A DNA stretch of 64,000 nucleotides from contig NC_081333.1 of assembly GCF_022539665.2 (NCBI RefSeq), forward strand, positions 11,034,971 through 11,098,970, in the 5' to 3' direction. Origin of the DNA: Daphnia carinata. Taxonomy: Eukaryota > Arthropoda > Branchiopoda > Diplostraca > Daphniidae. This document shows positions 39,401 through 53,456 of the stretch, piece after piece; position 1 is the first letter of the stretch, and every line of letters begins with the position of its first letter. The notes under the pieces are model-generated. The model saw only the letters and a program-made list of their open reading frames with translations, ran no database searches and had not been told where the DNA came from. The translations under genes were made by a program, and so were the position numbers.

Positions 39401-41451
39401 CCAAACTCTTTTTTCCAGTTTTTTCGTCAAAATGGTCCCCAACGATTGACATGGAGGCATCTGAAACTGTTTTAAGATTCGTCGATGAAGGCGAACAAGC
39501 CGTTTTTGCTAGACAAACAGCTGCTTTGCCCTGTTCGGCCTCTAAATGTGATGGTGGCACAACGCCCTCTTCTAAACACTCCAGGGGTAATGTGTCAGAT
39601 TGGTCCTCCATGCTGTCCATTTCGCCATTTTCTAGAATAAAGCAATTTCGGGAGCTGGACCCATTTAAACGTAAGACATTAGAATGTACCAGATTTGTCA
39701 GCTTCCATATGGGCAGACTTTTCTACTTCATTGATGTGTGAACATTCTGAAAAAAGAGCGCAAAAGATAAACATATATTATAACTCAAGAGAGGTTTAAC
39801 TACCTGTATGGCTGTTTGAAATATCCAATGGCGTAGTATGGTCTGCCCCTATAGTATTTTTGTCTTCCACAACTGGAATCGAAAAAAAATAAGACGTATT
39901 AGAAGGGAAATAGAAGAATATACAAAAACAAAAAAATAAAAATAAAGGATGAATACCGTTTTCCTCGTCCATAGGGTCTGCACGAGCGGTACTACCAACA
40001 GTGTTTGCTAGTGGACCATTGGGATTGACGACTGGGAAAGGATTTTCCTTTTCGGCATCGTTACTCGATGCAGTATGTGAATCTTGTAGACTTACTATAA
40101 TGTTAACAGGGGAATTTCACTAAAAAAAAAAAAAAAACTACGCTTTTCCAATTTTAGTCAATTTACCTTCTTCCTGAATTTGCTTTTCGTATTTAAACCG
40201 AAGCTGTTTACAAATTTCATCGGGCGGGTTTACGCTCTGTGAGCACTGCGCTTCGAGTTCCATTTCGTCTTCTGTTGTTGAGTTTGATGGAAGACCACTG
40301 TTCTCTGCAGCTGTGCTTGCCTTATCGGGTGACACAAGATTAACAACTTCTACTGGTTCTGTGTGATCCACGGAACTGTTAATGCTTTGCCTATCGAATT
40401 CAATATCAAGAGCAACTGTTGCGGCAGAATCGCTACGAGGAACATCGAAGTTATTTTTCTCTTGAACAAGTGCACCAGTTTGGTCTTCTGGGTCTTCGAA
40501 TACCTCTTCGTCTGTGACAGCCTCATTCAATGACGTAGGCTTAGGGTTAGTGCTTGAAACTTCTTCCATGTTGCCACCCTGTTGACTAATTAACGCAACA
40601 GGTTCTCCGGTATCATTGATGATTTCATCAGAGCCAAACTACACCCAAAATATAGTATTAATCAATTGTAAAACTCAAGAAACATCTAAGAATGCTTACA
40701 TGCTCCCTGTTTCCTAAAATGGTATTTTTAGAAGCGCATCTGCTACTCTCTTTTGATTTTTCTCTAGATTTTTTCTTCTTCCTTTCGTGCCTTTTAACTC
40801 TCTTTTGGGAATGTGTGCTTTGATGTTCAGATGAAGAAAAACCACTTCCACCCGTTTCAGAGCGATGTTCTGGCTTCGTCGACTTAAATTTTTCTTTTTC
40901 TAACTTCTTTTTTAGTTTCCCTTTTTCCTTGTCATTTTCTGGCATTTTTGATTTTTGATCTTGTATTGCCTTTATCTCTGTTTGAAGATGTTTTGCTTTT
41001 TTCTTTTGAAAATCAGATTCAACGCTTTCATCTCTTCGAAGTTTTTTGGGTGTTTCATAGACAGCATCAGCTTCCGTAAATGCATCTTCTAGAGATGCTT
41101 TTCTTTTCAGACAAGTTGGTACACCACCTGGAATTAATACAAATTTGTTATTTGGGTTATTATAAAAATAAAAATAAAACAATTGAATTTTAGTCCACAA
41201 CCATACATTAAATCAAGCATCCAAAGATTACTACCGATGAAGGTTTTACCTGAAAGATTTATTTTTAAATTGAGGGAGGTTGAACTGTGATCTCTAGGAT
41301 CAGGGGATTTTTTGACAATTTGATATCTCTGCATTGCATCTCGGTCTCTATTAGTTGTGTAATCTGGTAATGTGGTGCTGGAACATTTTTCAATTTTCTT
41401 TAAGATAACAACTGGTTCTGAATTTAACTGGTGCAATGCCGCTTTCAGCAT
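36414..41451 (-). CDS. Large MYND-zinc-finger coiled-coil protein, unknown role
   Basis: Model: complement(join(36414..36461, 36540..39631, 39690..39746, 39804..39872, 39957..40094, 40167..40638, 40700..41127, 41250..41451)), 1501 aa, all junctions in phase. Order: short N-terminal exon; a Lys/Glu-rich, nuclear-looking basic region (residues ~80-200, e.g. KRHERKKKKSREKS); an acidic Ser-rich stretch; a long coiled coil (~550-800); Ser/Thr/Pro-rich linker; a possible folded segment (~1040-1140); a Gln-rich region (~1230-1430); and a C-terminal MYND finger with Cys1461, 1464, 1472, 1475, 1481, 1485, His1493 and Cys1497 (CLKCGQ...CSGC...YCSRDCQ then AHWDEHGKTC). MYND fingers bind proline-rich peptides in transcription co-regulators; the layout suggests a nuclear scaffold. 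The finger is split by the last intron, which fixes the 48-nt final exon. I cannot name the family; it is not DEAF1 (no SAND domain seen). Confidence 0.9.
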
Positions 41452-42313
41452 AGTAGACTGCTACCCTACAAAAGCAAGAAACATCCAGACTATTGTGAGT
41501 ACACATCAATATGTCATACTCTAATAAAATTATATTAATGACTAGGATAAGTTATCAATGTTTTGGATTCAATGGAATTTTTAAGACAAGAAAGTACACA
41601 CCCTGTCAAGGCATAGTTTGATATGTTAACAAATATCTGGCTTTGTTTATAATTAAATTTTTTACTTATTGTTTATTACACACATTGTTTCTTGGGAAGA
41701 AAATTTTAAATATTTGCAATCTAACAGTCATACACTTGAGGAATAATACCTGTGCAGCCAGCAATTGTTTAAAATATTTCATCACTTTTAGTTTTAAACA
41801 AGTCACAACCAATACCACCTTCTAACATACATTACAAGTAATATTACGCATTATCTTATCAGTTGCGGTGTATACCGGAGATGGATATTTAAACGTTCCA
41901 AACCACTTAGAGCTATATCATAGTGAAGGCCATTTCTCGAAGAAATGACGATATTGCGTTAAACGCTTTACACTTTCACATAATAGAAGAATTTACCTCA
42001 AAACTCATGTAGACCTAAAAAAGTAGTTGTCTGAGTCCTTCTGGTAAATTATAAAACGGAGTGAAAAACGGAAGAAACGAAATGCGTTGAGTTTAACAAG
42101 ATTTGGATCACCATATGCAATGCAAGTGAAGGTAGCTTTTTGCAGACATGTTTTCTAGTGATTATGAGGACAAGTAGCGACATCTCGCATTAAACAACTT
42201 TACTTGAATTGCTTTTCTTGCTTACCATGCTGAGAAAAACAATCTGAATTTTTCTTATTGTTGAATGATGGAATATGAATTGTTGGTTTCGGAAAACTAT
42301 TATCCCGTTAAAA

Positions 42314-42526
42314 ATGGGCCACACTAACAACTTAAAGCGTACGAAATTAGAGGAGACGAGTTCAAGTTCCGAGGCGCAAAGGCAAACACAAACTGAGAAT
42401 GCACTTGTAAGGGAAGTACTTCTTCACGTATTCATTTTGTTCTACTCGAAAATCAATTAGCTACGGAAAGAACATTTACTGAACGCTCGCACTTCCTTTC
42501 TTAACGACTATGAGGAGCAAACGTAG
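42314..42526 (+). CDS. Possible small two-exon gene (52 aa), weak
   Basis: join(42314..42406, 42461..42526) gives a hydrophilic 52-residue peptide beginning MGHTNNLKRTKLEE and ending FLNDYEEQT, with a GTAAGG donor and a CAATTAG acceptor in phase. It lies 860 bases upstream of, and divergent from, the MYND gene. There is no recognised family; an upstream out-of-frame ATG at 42267 weakens the case. Equally likely chance. Confidence 0.2.
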
Positions 42527-45500
42527 CACCCACAGATAGCAACTAGCAAACTGAATCATAGGGAAAGGTGTTCCGAAATATCCACTTCTGATGAAACTCA
42601 GTTGTACACGATGGGAGGAACTGCTGAATAAATAAGTTTGAGCTGCTGTATCGATCTCAAATGGCCCGAAACGAAATAATAACACTGTCGCCAAGGGAGG
42701 GGCGAAACGGGAATAAAAAAAGAAGTAACGAAATGCGCATTATATTTTGCGTCTTTTGTCAAGTGTACTCTACACGTTGTCGTTCAGTATGAATAGGAAA
42801 TAAGAAATCCAAATTTTCAAAACTCCACTTACGATATGTTAGGTCATTTTGGGCGGTTAGCCAATCCAAACACAATCTTTAGCTGTGGCCCCTGGTAACA
42901 TTATCGTTAAAGAGCTATGGAAATTTTACGAGGAAGCTCGAAAATCTTTTCGATTATTGACGAATTGCATGCTACAAAATTAACTGATCGGCCTTGAGTT
43001 ATTCGAACTACCAGGTTTTCCAGTGAAGGTTTTTTTTTAACGCCACTCACACATACACATGCCTTTTGTTTCTAGCCGAACGATGGTGCCAGACGATTGG
43101 TAAACTGGTTTCACTGCCATTAACTTACTGCTGCTGATTTCCACAACGCTCAGGAACGAACTGTGACTATAAAGAGATTCAGGAGTGTACTAACAGGTGT
43201 AACTTGAATACACAGCCGGTTTTACTGTAAAAGTGAAACTCTCTAGTGCACGCCCAATCCTTCACTCATTTCGTGTATCGAAATGCTACGCAATGTTTTC
43301 AATTTTTTAAATATTTTTTCGTACGTTCACAGAATCAATTCTGGCATATCGTTGCCCTATCAAGCAAAGATATGACACGTCAGCTACCTTGTTTTGAGCA
43401 ATCGCATGACCTAAAGGAGCTATAAAGAACCATTTTCAACTGAGCGTTACATATATGATCTCGTACATCATACATGCTATCGTATATCATACCCCGTGTT
43501 CTGATGGGTTGCTATCTCACCATAGAATTGTAGACATACATTCTTTACTCGATAATTGGAAGATTAAAGAGCAGTTTAGCCATTTACAATGCAATTTCTT
43601 GATTAGCTGTTACTGGTAATTTTTTATTTTTTACAGTATACTTTAATTACAGAGGACGCCAATCCTTGGTCCCAAACGGAAGATTTCATTAGTGTTTGCA
43701 AAAATAATAAAATTTTGCGGAGCAACATTTTGACAAAATAAAAAAAGGAAGCCTGTATAAAGATAACAGAGCATGATTCAAAATAAAACCTCTTTGAAGG
43801 AATTTATTATCAAAACATCTTTGGAAACATAACATTTCGTATAAATTCAAAACAAATAATTGAGCCTGTCGTATTATAATTAAATATTTTTCAAAATAGT
43901 TTCTTCTATAATAATTTTGCATATTTCTAACAGTTTTTTTGTTTGCCCAGTTTTTACATTGACATGGGTAGTGATTTTCAGTTGGCTTAATGGCGGCGTG
44001 TGGTAGGCGTTCTGCAATGTTTCTCTGTAAACGTGGTAGGAATTTTTCAATGATTTTTTCTCTTGTTCAACGTGTATAAGATTTGTACAGAAAAGAAACT
44101 GTTGCGGCACTTGATTTGAATTTTTTTCTTGCTACACCATGTAAAATCAGCAGAAATGTCGGAATGCGGGGAACTTGTTTGCTAAATTAAATCGCATATA
44201 TGAATAAAACTGTATTTGAGTTAACTCCTTTGAAGGGAAAAAACGGTTTTAATAACCATTTAAATGATTAAAACGTATATCTCATGATGTAAATCCGTTG
44301 AAACGAGCAGACGAAATCGTCGCATTTCAGCTACTGAAACCAGTATAGCAAAACACCTAGGATTGTTCGCTCACAACAGCGCGCCTAGTGGCAAATTTTT
44401 CACCCACTGTTTACTACACTGTGCTAATCTTACACTTCCCATTTCATGGCATTGCTATATCTTTGATTATAGTTTGTCCATATATATCCACCATCGTATT
44501 CACAATATATATTTTTATTGTATTTATTTAAAAAAAAAATTTGAGAAAATTTATTGTGAAATTTTGGTCAACATAATGACTCGACCCCTATAACTAAAAT
44601 ATTTTAAAATAATTTCTGTTTATACGATATCATTTTCTTATGTTTTGATATGTACTCTATCATTTTTGCAGGTTTCCTCTGATGCAAATGTCGCCAAATT
44701 AATTTTTACCAACACTTTCTACCTTTATAATATAATGAAATGGGATCAAATGATCCAACTTTCATTATATTATACATTGGTAATAGCGTTGGTGAAATTT
44801 CTACGAATGCTCTACGAGATCCAACTTCATCAAAATTGAAAGAAAACTTTTCTGTCAGAAACTTCATTAAGCTAAACTTAAAAACTGAACTGAATGCGTG
44901 GGATAAATCATTTAAAATTTCTAAGTGAAATTGAAATTCATCATAAAGGAATATTAAATTATTGTGATTTTTTTTTCAGAACAAAGTTCTTTTGGGTTTC
45001 TGCAAAAAAATACTCAGTTTGTAATTTTTTAAGAATTCTTTGCTGAATTCTAGAAATGAGCTGCAATGAATGGAAATAAAAACATTTTTCATAACATTCA
45101 TAATCATAAAAACATTGTTTCATGATTATCTATTTGATAAATTACTTTGTCCATTAGGGTCAAAGAACAAAATTTAGAAATCGTTGGGGTTAATTGTTAA
45201 ATATTTCTAAATTAAACAAACCTTTTAATTTATAAAGAATAAATGTTTGTAGATTTTATTGTGGTCTTATATTTTTGTTTGTGCCTTGGTTTGGTTTTTC
45301 AGTGTACGACTTTTTTTACTTTGTAGTTTTTACAACAACATTTATTTTAAAAATACAGAAATTCACTTTTACTTTTCTCTAAAAATAATTCCAGCGCGAG
45401 ACACTTGAAATAACAAAAAAATTAAAACCGTAAAAGAAAATGTTTTAAAGAAGAATTCAAGAGAGAGGAAGAGATCAATAACATAGAAATTAAAAAATTT

Positions 45501-48028
45501 TGTCTGAAAAAATGCTACGAATAATGCATGAATGAATGTATGTAAGTCGCAGATATAACACGTAGCGTTGTGTGAGCACAGCAAAAAATTTTAAACGAAA
45601 ATCATTTGGTTTTCAAATTTTTAAGCATCAGCGTATTTTAAAAAAATTAGTTTATCAACTCAAAGTAGAAACATTTTATAAATGTGGTTTAAATTAAATT
45701 GAAACTAGCATTTAGCAGTTAAGTAGGATACATAATGAAGTGATCAATTTTAAGTTTTCTATGAAACAAAAGCATTTGTAAAAACATGAACAGCTTTACC
45801 TAAGTCTGTAGCAAAAAGATTGTTTAAAAATTAACAACAAATGTAAAAAATTGTCGTGCTAGTTACATTAAGATTCTAGAATAAAATAGTTCAAATTTGG
45901 AATTGTGTGTTATTTTTTTCGTTATTAGCTGAAATTCACTTCCATGGATAAAAAACAGTTTTGGTTTTCAGTAAAAAATTGTTGTGAACAAATCTTTTAG
46001 GAAAACGTTTAATTAGGCTTGAAAGAAAGCTTTCATTTCTTTTATATTCATTTGAAAGATTCTTCCTGTAGACATTCAATGTTTAATATAGGTATTAAAA
46101 AATTTAACTGTTTCGTTTGATTTTTAAAAATAACTTTTAGTAAAATTCTTTACACTGCAAACTGTTAAAAAAAAACCTTAGAAACAATGGTTTTTAAAAT
46201 TGCAAGTTCGTTCAATTGCTTTTAGGTAATAAATAAGTTCTTGGAAAAATTTTACTAACTGTATTACGTACCTTATCAGTGAATTTAACTGCTCAAAAAT
46301 TCTCGTTATTGAATCTTAATCATGCAAAATTTAATCGTGATTAGCAAACAAGAATTTCCAAATATGTTTTGCCAAATTTTTCGCTTTCTTAATAATAAAA
46401 TTAATAGCCCTCAGGTTGTTTGATTTCTTAGAAATTGCTAATTTTTTATTAAAAATTGAATATATTATTAGCAAAAGAACAAAAGTAGTTAAAAATCGAA
46501 ACGAAACTGATGTCTTTCAACGATAGAGAATTTCAAAGAAACAGAAAAACTGCAAAAAAAAATTAAGTATTGGTATATAATTTTACAAAGAAACTTCTTA
46601 GCAATTCTAAAATACCTCGCAAAATATTTGTTAAATGAAGAATAATAAAGTTCGAAAAGAATAACTTCAATTGTTTCGCATTTTTTTCAGTTAGAGTTTG
46701 TATACTGATGTTTTGAACAAATTTAATTTGGGTAAGCTAAATAACTGTTAAGGACAACAGTTATTAAGTATTAAACGTTAAATGTAACGCTTCATTGAAT
46801 AAATTCCATTCCTTTACAATACCATTAATTTAGTTAGTAATGAAGATTCATCGTATTTTATCCAGGAAAATTAAACGATTTTCTTTAGATGAAAGTTTTA
46901 CCCATTGTCTGTCTGGAGGAATCTAACATTTTTAGGTTAAGAAGAAGTGGGAATAAAAATACTTAAAATTTTGAAATACTTTCCGTTAGAATTTTAAGGT
47001 AGAAAGGAATATTGGAAGAAATAGTTAAATCGGTTGCACTAAAGATATTTGTTAATAATAGTGGAGACAGCTACCAGTAAAATTTTTCTTTTTTTTTGCC
47101 ACAATTCTGTATTATTCGTTGAATCCGAAGAAAATTTTGTTCCTGCAAAATGCATCACTGCTGTAAAAATAAGTTACCTTTTCAAAACGATTTCATTCTC
47201 ATTCTTTCCATTGCTTTGTAATTCCAATAACATTATTGGAAACAAAATAGTTGAAAGGAACTAACAAAAACAGTTATTCGTAAAATTCATTTTCAAGTAT
47301 AGCATGGAACAAAATTCTCCAGAAGTTCTTGTGTGAAAAACCGCTTTCGAGGCAGAATTTTCTTTGCGTGTTACGCTTATGATTACAAATTTGCTGCCAA
47401 AGTGTCTGAACAAACGCATTACAATTTTTAAAAATTTTTAATTTACTCGTTCTTGTGGAAAACATTTTTACATAAAGAAATAAACAAATATTTCATTGTT
47501 TTTTATTTCTTTGCCAAATTTTTTAGTATCAGAAATTATTTGCAAACTGACACAAAAATTGTCTTCAGTTTTCAGCTGTTTACTTTTTCAGATTTTTTTG
47601 AATTTTTTGTGCATGAGAAAAAAAGGAACTAAAGCCCCTATTAATAATTTTTAGGTATATTTTTTATGTTGGGTTCAAATTTCAAATCATGCAATTGAAC
47701 GACACATACAATGCATATCTTTGGCAAAAAGAGTTTTAGACAAAAAAAATGTGCATAAACTGGTGTTTTCCAGAAATTTTTGTGTATTAACCAACTGTGG
47801 GGCTTGAGAGGTTTTTCTTTTACTTAGTATCAGTTACTTAGGTATAAAACGGAATCACGCAAACTGGGTGCTGAAAATAAGTTATTAATTTTTATATATT
47901 TGAAAATTTGATATAGAGTTTCCGCAATATTTAAGACAGAATAACACCGGAAACCAAAAGGTGGAATGCCTTCATCACGGAAATGCGAATGTCTACTATA
48001 ATCATTATTTTCTTTTATAGGGTTGTGG

Positions 48029-49691
48029 TTTTCAAGTCATGGAATTCGCCACGCAGAAAATGTCTTATCTATAGACAAAACTTGCATATTATAACACACA
48101 AAAATACAAAGTTGTCGGTTTTTGCTCATTATGTAGCATGGGACTGCCAAACTTCCTTATTAGGTAATTGTTGGCCAAAAACTTTCTATGCAAAAACCTA
48201 TACTCCGAATTTTTTTTTAAATTTATCTTGTTGAAAAATATACTTTGTCGCTTAAAAATTTTCGAGTTGTCTTTTTTTTTAATTTAAATTTTGTATTAAG
48301 TTAACGCACATCGAAAAAAGACATTATTTGTTCGATAAAATAACTTATTGCATCGCAGATGTAGACATACTAAGAAAATTATGAAAATATACCAGAATTA
48401 GGAAAGCCACTTAAAGTTTAAAAAATCTCTAAATCAAATTATGCGGAAAGAATTTGAAAAAAAACATCTTTGCTAATTGGGAAGTAGTAAATTTTCTTGT
48501 ACGAATCGTATAACAGGACGATTGACTAGGTGAGTTTGAAATTTCGACTAATAAATTTTAGGAGAAAGTAAATTGTAGTTCAGTTCCGTTTCATCAGTTT
48601 TGGTTTTTAACGGACTAAAATAGCAAATATTTAGCAAAAAAATTGGATACATAAAAAAATTTAATATTTCAGATGGTATCTGATAATCCGTGCATTTGAT
48701 TCTTAAAACACAATATTATACGCCCATCTATTAGTTTAAAGAATTATAGTGTTAAAAAATTTCCCACCCAAGTTATGTGGTAAATGTTTTCAAGTCATAG
48801 AATTGCGCTTCGCAAAGTTCCGGAATTTTTCATGTTTAATTTCATCATATTAAAAGCATTTGGTGAGAAATGGACTGGAGTATATCTGCGTATTTCGTAG
48901 GGACGGGTTATTCGTTCATTTATGTGGAAACAGTTTTCAAGTCATAGAATTGCGCCTCGCAAAATTCCAGAATTTGTCGTGTTTAATTTCATCATATAAA
49001 AAGCATTTAGTGAGAAATGGGCTGGATTATATCGGCTTTTTTCGTAGGGGACGGTATTCGTTCACTTATGTGGAAGCAGTTTTCAAGTCATAGAATTTCG
49101 TCTCGCAAAATTTCAAATATTGTAAGATTAATTTCATTATCTAACAAGATGGGTATGGTAAAATAAGATTGACATTTTCCGATTGATATCAACTGCACAT
49201 AGAGAAATATTGTGTCCATAAAAAGAAAGGGGGAACAAAATAATTAAAAAAGCGCTGGCAATTGTATGTATCTATTAAAAGTGAGTAACATTCAATGAAT
49301 TTGCGACACACGAAATTTTTAGCTATTCAGCTTGTACTCTGAAACAATAGTACAAGAAAAATACTGCGCAGTTCTGGTTACCTAGAAAATGTAGTTTTTT
49401 TTTAAACGCCACAACGTCATCATACATTTTTTCGTCTGAAGAAAATAGTGATTGAAAATTTTTTAAAATTATTATGTGGTAACAGTTTTCAAGTCATAGA
49501 ATTAATCCTCGCAAATGTGAGTATTTCCGATAATTTATTCTTTATCGTAATTAAAGAAAAAAGAATAGCAACATCGTTTGCAATCCAGGGAAGTATATTT
49601 AATTGTTAGGGAAGTCAAAATGTTAAAGTGTCAAAAATTCTGTGTATCTTCAATAAGGTTATGGTTTTCAAGTCATAGAATTTGCCACGCA
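48029..49691 (+). repeat. Six dispersed copies of TTTTCAAGTCATAGAATT
   Basis: Copies start at 48029, 48787, 48934, 49080, 49486 and 49665. Five are identical over TTTTCAAGTCATAGAATT; the first has one change (ATGGAATT). Most are preceded by GTGG within 10 bases and followed by CTCGCA or CCACGCA. Copies 2 to 4 sit in a partial ~146-bp tandem array (about 48777-49110). The sequence between other copies is unrelated. A more diverged relative may occur near 47680. Confidence 0.85.
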
Positions 49692-50930
49692 CAAAATTTA
49701 CAGGTTCAGCTTGTATTCTGAATTTATCGTACAGGAAAAAAATACCTTTCTGTTCATAATTTAGTAGGTGGCAGACAAGTGTCACCAAAAATTACACACC
49801 GAAATATTTTAATAATGGTAGCCAGTGTGCTTTTAAAGTAGAATATATTTTTTTTAACTTAAAAAAATACCGAGTTCTCATGCGACAAACTTTGGCATAA
49901 ATAATTTTTTTCAAATAATAAACGATTAAATTTTGCGGTAGCGTTATTATTATGAGCTATATTTGATACAATTATCTTGATAATCTAAAATACAAATATT
50001 AAAAAATTGGCAATTAATTAAATTTATTTAACACAACTTTGTGGTGCGAAAGTTCAACAAAAGGACTTACATCAAAGCATTTAAACTGCTGCATTTAAGG
50101 TAACACATCGGAAAGTGTTACAACTTTTTATGTAATTTTTCTTATTTTTCCACTTTAAAAATTTAAGCATCCAAGAGAAGTTTTTACTTTGAACTTTATT
50201 TTCGAAATTTTACTCAAGGTCTGCTTTCACAGCCAACATAGGATTAAGTATCAAAAAAGGGAAGGGGCAACATTCGCAACGTAATTTACGGCTCGGAAGT
50301 TCAAACAAAGTGAGTAAAAATATTGAAGAAACAATTTCAGCGACTTCAGGAAAAAAACGTTCACGAACGTAAGGAGTAATCATTTTGGGGTATATGGAGA
50401 AAATATCAACGTTGGCTATGAAAAAAATTATTGAGAAAAAGGGCGAGTATTTGGAGCTCTGAAGAAAATTGTGAAAAAAATGTTTAGAATCGTGTTCTCT
50501 TAGAATTCAGGGACCCTTTCTAACAGAATGATATTTAATGTGTTTGGCGATTCTTTTAATTATTGCAACCAGAAAAATACAAAAGCAGCAACCTAGGTAA
50601 TTTGGTTCATTTTAAAGTTTGAATGGATTTATTTTTGCATAAATTACGAAATATCAAAAAGTAATTTAGGAGAATGTTTTTGTTTTACCTGACATAAAAA
50701 AGGAACATTGAAATTTTTCAATTAGCGATGTGAGGACCTGCATTAAATACTTACTTTTTAAAATCATCTGGTTTTCTATACTTTTTTTTATCTATTTCTG
50801 TTCACTGGATGTCCAACATATCTAATACCTATACCAAGATGTAACAGGGAGGGGGAGGGGGTTCACAAGAATTTAGGGCTATATGCACCATAAAATTGTG
50901 CCAACTATTTTAAGTTCATCTGGTTTTGAA

Positions 50931-51142
50931 CAGTGTATTTGATTTTGGCAAATCAAACCCGCAAATCAAATAGTTTGCGGATTTGGATTAGATTTTTGGA
51001 TTATTCAAGGCAGCAAGAGTCCTAGAGTAACCTAACCTCACCTAATCTAACCTAACCAATCCAATCTAAATCGGCAAAATATTTTATTTTATTTGAATTT
51101 GATTTCATTTGCGGATTTCAGCTGCCAAAATCCCATACACTG
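50931..51142. mobile_element. 212-bp hAT-type MITE with 8-bp target duplication
   Basis: Ends are CAGTGTATTTGATTTTGGCA and TGCCAAAATCCCATACACTG (inverted, two mismatches in 20), flanked by exact GTTTTGAA at 50923-50930 and 51143-51150. The interior has inverted CCGCAAA/TTTGCGG blocks and a degenerate CCTAACC-type run (about 51028-51060) resembling arthropod telomeric repeat. Non-coding, non-autonomous. Confidence 0.9.
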
Positions 51143-51867
51143 GTTTTGAAACACGATTCTCTTGTGATTAATGGCCCTGGAGATTACCGCTTAGCGAAAG
51201 CGGCTCAAATTAGTTAGCTTTGCAATGAAATTTAAATAATTAACGCCATGCTAGATGCTCTTAATATTTTACTCTCATTATTTGTATTTTTGTTTTTTTT
51301 TTTATTTCAATTTTTAAAAAATTAACTAAGTAAAAAATTCACTGAAAATTGACTTTGGTTTTGATGTAGGATTGAATTTGAAGGGAATTCCCTTCGATTT
51401 TTTCACTTTTTTTTGCCCCCTCCCAAGAAAAAACATTAATTAACTAAGTATATGGGGTTTACATTCAAATTATTTACGGATTTGATGAGCAAACAAATAC
51501 TGCTACGAATCAGCAGTATTACTATTTATTATACAGCAGCGCGACGAAAAGTTCAAAATACCGTACCCTACTGTCGCGACGCCGAAATCAGGCTGGTTTA
51601 CGTAAAAATACTGTTGTGTCGCCATCTGGGAACAGTATTTGAAAGCTATAATACTTCAGGAAGCAGACATCAATTTGGAATCCCCAAAAGTTGTCTGTTT
51701 ATTTATGAAAGCTGTTGTATCATTAATAAGAAAACCAAAAAAACGTTTATAAAAAAAAAGATTAGTTAGAATTCTTCAGAATATCTTTTAAAACTTATGA
51801 TCTGGTTTTAGTTGATCCACACCGCTTCCCAGTAATTCGTTCTTCTTTAGATACCTTTTAGAGTAAA

Positions 51868-52933
<1,066 letters not shown>

Positions 52934-53456
52934 TGTAAAATGTATGAACAATGTTTTACTTCTAGCAAACTGCCTTTTATTGTTAAAATCTCAACATAAA
53001 TGACAATTCTACCACTCATATCTTTTGAAAGAAATTTAATTTTGACTATATATTTGTACGATACTTTTTAAGAGTACACAAACGTTTGGGCATGCGATTG
53101 AACAAAATTATTCTCGTGCAAAGTTCGATTCCCGATTTATAAAAAGGCGAGTATTTTATTTACATTTTATTGATGAATGAAGATATACGAAGATAAAAAT
53201 AGATATTTGTATTTTATTGTTGAGCCCTATTGTGGGTCGTGGACTGGAAAGTTGCGTGGTGGACCTTGCGGATTTTGGGCGCCCTGGGCGGTTTATGAAG
53301 TTCAACTAATCAAACTGTCTATTAGCGCAACTTTAGATACAGAGCACTTCGTTCAGCAGTCGACAACATCACATGACAATTGGAATTACTCCATCTTTAA
53401 CGTCAAGCTGTACAGACCGTCTTCTGATTTGTCTTTCAGTTTAATTACAGAAAAAA
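52934..53456 (+). other. Intergenic/5' UTR between Rab and RNASEK
   Basis: Rab 3' region followed by the probable RNASEK promoter and 5' UTR. An open frame from 53177 to 53503 overlaps the RNASEK start in another frame, has no recognised domain, and is judged non-coding. Confidence 0.5.

Larger units (their letters stand above)
41452..51867. other. 10-kb AT-rich gene-poor region
   Basis: Between divergent MYND and Rab genes. The first ~1 kb probably holds the MYND promoter. From about 43.6 to 51.4 kb the sequence is strongly AT-rich with frequent A/T runs; none of the short open frames shows a recognisable domain or coding-like composition. It contains the dispersed 18-base motif (48.0-49.7 kb) and a MITE (50931-51142). 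The Rab promoter should lie near 51.4-51.86 kb. Confidence 0.6.

Noticed and set aside
42476-42694. 72-codon hydrophobic minus-strand frame
   Set aside because: No recognised family, no splice context; length is within chance expectation.
48029-49691. CRISPR array interpretation of the repeated 18-mer
   Set aside because: Eukaryotic context, irregular spacing of 146-758 bases, no spacer regularity or cas genes.
51020-51065. A true telomere end or internal telomere
   Set aside because: The CCTAACC run is short, degenerate and inside a MITE with target duplications.
43600-51400. Many 60-105 codon open frames in the AT-rich desert
   Set aside because: None has a domain, splice logic or coding-like composition; expected from base composition and length.
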